10,005 nt of DNA from Puniceicoccales bacterium (GTDB lineage Bacteria; Verrucomicrobiota; Verrucomicrobiia; Opitutales; JAIRKQ01). The DNA is taken from the NCBI GenBank assembly GCA_031289835.1, contig JAITOW010000033.1:1-10005 (forward strand), written 5' to 3'. A model generated the notes under the pieces. The model was given only the letters and a program-made list of their open reading frames with translations. It was not told the DNA's origin and did not search any database. The translations under genes and the position numbers were made by a program. The stretch's first letter is position 1; each line of letters opens with the position of its first letter. Below, one piece after another: positions 7,016 to 10,005 of the stretch.

Positions 7016-8874
7016 AAACTCCGTTAAAAATAATATTTTTGTCCGTTGTCCTGTGCCATTCGACTTGCCTGTTCGGTGAAACGGTTGAGATGTCACATAA
7101 CATGTCCATACCATTTTCCGACTCCTATTACTACCACTTTTCCAAGGATCAAAAATTGAGCGACCTCATTCAAGATTTTTGCTCGATGCAGAATATAAGC
7201 GTCGTTGTTAGCCCAAATATTACGGACGTGGTGAACGGAAGGTTTAACAAAATGTCTCCCTCCGATTTTTGGGACTACATAACGCGGGCCTACGGGTTGA
7301 CCTGGTTCTATGACGGCAAGATTTTGTACGCCTACAAGGGCAGTGAGCTACAAACTAAAATTTTTAAAATGGACTCCGCCGGAATTATTATTCTTTCGGA
7401 CGTAATTAGGCATTTGGGATTTAGCAGTTCAGATTTCTCGTTCCGGTCTGTGCCAGACGCGCACATCCTAATAGTTACTGCCCCACCAAAATACCTTGAA
7501 ACAATCGATGATCTATCGGTGAAATTTGTAACGGAAAAAATTAGCGATACGACGATTGTGAAATCTTTTCCATTGAAGTACGCATGGGCCTATGACATGA
7601 GTTTTACCTACAAGGATGGTTCGCTGACGGTACCGGGCGTAGCCACAATTTTACAAAATATTGTTACCGGACAAAATAGTACAACCTCGGTTTCGGGAAT
7701 GAGCGTTGACTTGGGTGGTGGTGGTCCGCAAAAAATGCAAAAAATACAGTCATTGGTAGTTCAAACAAAGAGCGATTCTGCGGGCAAACCGGTCGATAAT
7801 CAATCGGATCAAAAATCTTCCGACGAAAAAAATATCAGTGCATCATCGACTTTGCCGGGATTCATCACCTGCGATCAGCGCTTGAACGCAATTATAATCC
7901 GCGATAAATACGAAAATATGGCGTTCTATGAGGGTATTATAAAGCAGCTCGATATTCCCTGCGAAGTTATAAAAATCGACGTTGCAATTTTTGACATTAA
8001 CCGTAACGATGGATTTGAGGTCGGTATGGATGCACTTGGATTTGTCAAGGGAAGCAAAAGAATTTTGAACATTAGGCCATCCGATGGCACGTTTAAAGCT
8101 GCTGAAAGCCTAGAGGGTAAGGGAAGTGCTTTTACGCAATTAAAGGGCATATTAAAGGGGTATGACATAACTTCCTATGTCAAGGCATTGGAAAGCAATG
8201 GAAATTCCCAGATAGTGGCCAAACCTTCCGTTCTGACGTTGGATAACGTTGGGGCGGTCATAGGGAAGGATAACACTTCATACGTTAAAACTTCCGCGGA
8301 GCGTGCGGAGGGGTTGTATAGCATATCAGGAACGACGAAATTACAAGTAGTTCCCCACGTTATTCCAGGGGAAATTAATAAGGATGGTAAACACAAAATG
8401 AAAATGTTTGTTAACATACAAGATGGCTCCATTTCCGGGTCAGACCAAGCAGATGCCATGCCGACCACTGACAACAATTCAATAAATACACAAGCCGTCC
8501 TATACGAAGGGCAAAGTTTAGTGATTGGAGGCTATTTCAAGGAGGAACATTCAAAGGTGGAAGCGGGGATTCCTCTTATCATGAACATACCATTGGTTGG
8601 AAATTTGTTTAAATATACCAAAAATCAAGTAGCCGTTAAGGAAAGAATTTATCTAATATCTCCTACCATAGTGGACATAAACAGCGACGAGCACGAAGAA
8701 CACGACAAATTCATGAATCCACCGCCTTTTTCGGGGAAAAATCTCATTGTTCCAGGGGAATTTGCCCATAAGTTACAACCTAAGAAAAATAAGTTTAAAA
8801 TGCGCAAACCGAAGGTATTGTCAGAACTGACACCTAGGCCTAGGCGTAAATTACCGCATAAAACAACAAACTAA
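7012..8874 (+). CDS. sctC: Type III secretion outer-membrane secretin SctC
   Basis: Forms the outer-membrane ring of a type III secretion injectisome (YscC/InvG/EscC/HrcC class). It has a signal peptide (~1-22), then an N0-type domain at ~40-108 and an N1 domain at ~113-172 (FSFRSVPDAHILIVTAPP). The N3 domain carries the T3SS-typical segment SFPLKYAWAYDMSF (185-198) followed by VPGVATIL (207-214); this distinguishes it from type II and pilus secretins. A low-complexity Ser/Lys/Asp/Gln-rich insert (~222-280) splits N3. The secretin core (~318-555) includes KPSVLTLDN (404-412) and the hallmark GIPLIMNIPLVGNLF (519-533). A 65-residue tail rich in Lys, Arg and Pro (RKP, PRPRRK) ends the protein and could be the pilotin-binding region. 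Length 620 is normal. It overlaps the chaperone by four bases and lies 12 bases before the repeat protein. Confidence 0.9.
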   Translation: MKTPLKIIFLSVVLCHSTCLFGETVEMSHNMSIPFSDSYYYHFSKDQKLSDLIQDFCSMQNISVVVSPNITDVVNGRFNKMSPSDFWDYITRAYGLTWFYDGKILYAYKGSELQTKIFKMDSAGIIILSDVIRHLGFSSSDFSFRSVPDAHILIVTAPPKYLETIDDLSVKFVTEKISDTTIVKSFPLKYAWAYDMSFTYKDGSLTVPGVATILQNIVTGQNSTTSVSGMSVDLGGGGPQKMQKIQSLVVQTKSDSAGKPVDNQSDQKSSDEKNISASSTLPGFITCDQRLNAIIIRDKYENMAFYEGIIKQLDIPCEVIKIDVAIFDINRNDGFEVGMDALGFVKGSKRILNIRPSDGTFKAAESLEGKGSAFTQLKGILKGYDITSYVKALESNGNSQIVAKPSVLTLDNVGAVIGKDNTSYVKTSAERAEGLYSISGTTKLQVVPHVIPGEINKDGKHKMKMFVNIQDGSISGSDQADAMPTTDNNSINTQAVLYEGQSLVIGGYFKEEHSKVEAGIPLIMNIPLVGNLFKYTKNQVAVKERIYLISPTIVDINSDEHEEHDKFMNPPPFSGKNLIVPGEFAHKLQPKKNKFKMRKPKVLSELTPRPRRKLPHKTTN

Positions 8875-8886
8875 CCGGAGAAAATT

Positions 8887-9180
8887 ATGGATCCAAAAAT
8901 TACAAATCAACCAGAAAGTATACAAGGCATACAACAGAATACACTCGATGCAACCAAGCAACTCGGCAGGGCGCTCAGTCAGCGAAAGCAAACAAACCCA
9001 TTTGCGGACAGTCGTCGCGTCCAAGGCCAAGACATCAAGGAAAAGGAAACTATGAACTCAAAAATTACAAACAAATCAGGGAAGCAAATCTCGGATGTGC
9101 AGCAAAACACACCTGCCGTTGCTAACCCATTTGGCAGATCGTTCACATCACGGTCGCAAAAAGACCCATTCAAGGATAAC
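8887..9180 (+). repeat. Two-copy in-frame repeat, period 165 bases
   Basis: Unit 1 is 8887-9012 and unit 2 is 9052-9180, joined by a short non-matching spacer. The 13-base string CAAAAATTACAAA occurs at 8894-8906 and 9059-9071, exactly 165 bases (55 codons) apart. The rest is matched mainly at protein level with a one-codon gap, so the duplication is not very recent. Each unit begins with its own ATG. Confidence 0.8.
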
Positions 9181-9249
9181 CAGGTAGACCTGGTTCAGCA
9201 ATTTAAGGAGAGCAAGGAGCAAGATGAGGGCATCGACGCCGAAAAATAG
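8887..9249 (+). CDS. Small duplicated NPF/DPF-motif protein in the T3SS operon
   Basis: I do not recognise a family. The 120-residue product is highly polar (Gln, Asn, Lys, Ser, Asp), with no signal peptide, no membrane segment and few hydrophobic residues, so it is probably largely disordered. It is an internal duplication: residues 1-42 align with 56-98, sharing KITN, the QQNT block, a GR dipeptide and a final (N/D)PF(A/K)D. The tripeptides are N37-P-F39, N80-P-F82 and D93-P-F95. It has a good Shine-Dalgarno (CGGAG, 8876-8880, six bases before the ATG) and follows sctC by 12 bases, so it should be made with the secretin and chaperone. The polar start (MDPKITNQPESIQG) resembles unstructured type III secretion signals. 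A secreted effector or translocon accessory is possible; a cytoplasmic regulator is an alternative. The gene is well supported, the role is not. Confidence 0.7.
   Translation: MDPKITNQPESIQGIQQNTLDATKQLGRALSQRKQTNPFADSRRVQGQDIKEKETMNSKITNKSGKQISDVQQNTPAVANPFGRSFTSRSQKDPFKDNQVDLVQQFKESKEQDEGIDAEK
9037..9054 (+). promoter_or_regulatory. Possible internal ribosome-binding site and ATG of unit 2
   Basis: AAGGAAAAGGAAA (9037-9049) is a purine-rich, Shine-Dalgarno-like run directly before the in-frame ATG at 9052-9054, which opens the second repeat unit. Initiation here would give a separate 65-residue protein. The Lys/Glu codons of the linker could produce the same sequence by chance. Confidence 0.35.
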
Positions 9250-9280
9250 GCAACACCATTGTATTTTAACTTGAAAAGTT

Positions 9281-9304
9281 GGCGTTATTTCACGGAATAG
9301 CGCC
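9281..9304 (+). promoter_or_regulatory. Hairpin just before lysS
   Basis: GGCGTTATT (9281-9289) pairs with AATAGCGCC (9296-9304) as a 9-bp stem with one T-G wobble and the loop TCACGG. It ends nine bases before the lysS ATG. No T-run follows, so it is a poor intrinsic terminator. It occupies the place where a Shine-Dalgarno would be expected. It may separate the T3SS operon from lysS or affect lysS initiation; I cannot tell which. Confidence 0.4.
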
Positions 9305-9312
9305 GTAATTGT

Positions 9313-10005
9313 ATGGACATAAGCGATAATGTAGTAAATGAGAGCGATATTTTTGCCGTGCGGTCGGCGAAATTATCGGCAATGCGCGCCGGTGGCGAAA
9401 ACCCATTTTTAAATAATTGCGAACAAAAGCACACATCCCGCGAAGCAATGGATTTATTCAATCCCGACGGCGCAGATCAAGTGGAAGTCAGCGTAGCGGG
9501 CCGCATAGTGGCGTTTCGGATTATGGGCAAGGCCAGCTTCCTCAAGCTTCTCGACCGGGATGGCCAAATTCAGATATACGTTACGAAAAACGCCATTGGA
9601 GACCGAGAATACGCCAAATTCATCAAGTTTGACATGGGAGATATAGTCGGAGTTAGCGGAAAACTATTCAAAACTTCGACGGGTGAAATTACCGTGCGGG
9701 CGAGCTCGATTGTGCTCGTTTCAAAGTCGCTGCGACCGCTCCCAGACAAGTGGCACGGCTTGATGGACAGCGATCAAATCTACAGGCAGCGCTACTTGGA
9801 TCTGATTGTAAACAAAGAATCGCGCCAGCGTGCAAAAATGAGGTGCCAAATCATCAAAGAAATTCGGCAATTTCTATGGAACAGGTCCTTCGAAGAGGTC
9901 GACTGCCCGATTTTACAGATGGTCGCCGGTGGCGCAGCGGCACGGCCATTCGTAACGCACATAAACGCGCTGGACCAGGACTGCTACCTGCGCATCTCCC
10001 ATGAA
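9313..10005 (+). CDS. lysS: Lysyl-tRNA synthetase, class II (5' part)
   Basis: Charges tRNA-Lys with lysine in the cytoplasm. The frame is open from the ATG at 9313 to the window edge (231 codons, 3' end missing; full-length LysS is about 500). The N-terminal helix (VRSAKLSAMRAGGENPF, 16-32) matches the usual KLxxLRxxGxNP pattern. The OB-fold anticodon-binding domain is ~57-135 (VAGRIVAFRIMGKASFLKL, 61-79). The linker DSDQIYRQRYLDLIVN (152-167) and class II motif 1 region (IRQFLWNRSFEEVDCPILQ, 184-202) are clear, as are VAGGAAARPF (204-213) and YLRISHE at the edge. Cys198 replaces the usual Thr before the motif 1 proline. The start is needed to keep the conserved N-terminal helix, yet no Shine-Dalgarno is visible. 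A hairpin lies nine bases upstream. Confidence 0.95.
   Translation, partial: MDISDNVVNESDIFAVRSAKLSAMRAGGENPFLNNCEQKHTSREAMDLFNPDGADQVEVSVAGRIVAFRIMGKASFLKLLDRDGQIQIYVTKNAIGDREYAKFIKFDMGDIVGVSGKLFKTSTGEITVRASSIVLVSKSLRPLPDKWHGLMDSDQIYRQRYLDLIVNKESRQRAKMRCQIIKEIRQFLWNRSFEEVDCPILQMVAGGAAARPFVTHINALDQDCYLRISHE

Noticed and set aside
8833..8844. Perfect 12-base palindrome CCTAGGCCTAGG near the sctC end
   Set aside because: It is explained by two Pro-Arg codon pairs (CCT AGG repeated) in the basic tail and has no T-run or partner site.
9417..10004. Two forward open frames overlapping the end of the window
   Set aside because: They are out of frame with lysS, whose uninterrupted frame from 9313 shows clear LysS motifs.
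1..10005. CRISPR arrays, tRNA or rRNA genes, insertion sequences
   Set aside because: No regularly spaced repeats, no tRNA cloverleaf or CCA end, and no transposase-like frame or terminal inverted repeats were found by eye.

Overview
The window reads as chromosome from a Gram-negative, double-membraned bacterium. It has an outer-membrane type III secretion (T3SS) secretin, a lipoprotein signal with a clear lipobox, and housekeeping genes with ordinary codon structure. The gene content (six-repeat ribosomal protein S1, HemW, glycogen branching enzyme, lysyl-tRNA synthetase, and a small isolated T3SS gene cluster rather than one large island) would fit a host-associated member of the PVC group (Verrucomicrobiota or Chlamydiota). 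That placement is inference from content and style, not from a phylogeny.

Layout. Positions 1-317 hold no convincing gene; this is the leader of rpsA, with possible RNA hairpins, one of which covers the ribosome-binding site. rpsA (318-2003, +) runs tail-to-tail into a HemW-type radical SAM gene (1975-3186, -), and the two coding regions overlap by 29 bases. Only 35 bases after the annotated HemW start, a divergent lipoprotein gene with an IPT/TIG-like domain begins (3222-4166, +). It is followed after 5 bases by glgB (4172-6388, +, GTG start), whose catalytic residues are all present at E. coli-like spacing.

After a 183-base AT-rich gap comes the accessory part: a CesT/Tir-type T3SS chaperone (6572-7015) whose stop overlaps the start of a T3SS secretin sctC (7012-8874). 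Twelve bases later comes a small polar protein (8887-9249) built from two copies of one ~43-residue unit carrying NPF, NPF and DPF tripeptides. These three genes look like one operon: the secretin forms the outer-membrane ring, the chaperone would hold an effector or translocator for export, and the small protein is the natural candidate substrate or accessory factor. No other T3SS component is in the window. The last gene is the 5' part of lysS (9313 to the edge, +), preceded by a hairpin.

The most interesting item is the duplicated NPF/DPF protein: a short, probably disordered product of a T3SS operon whose tripeptides resemble the linear motifs of eukaryotic endocytic adaptors.
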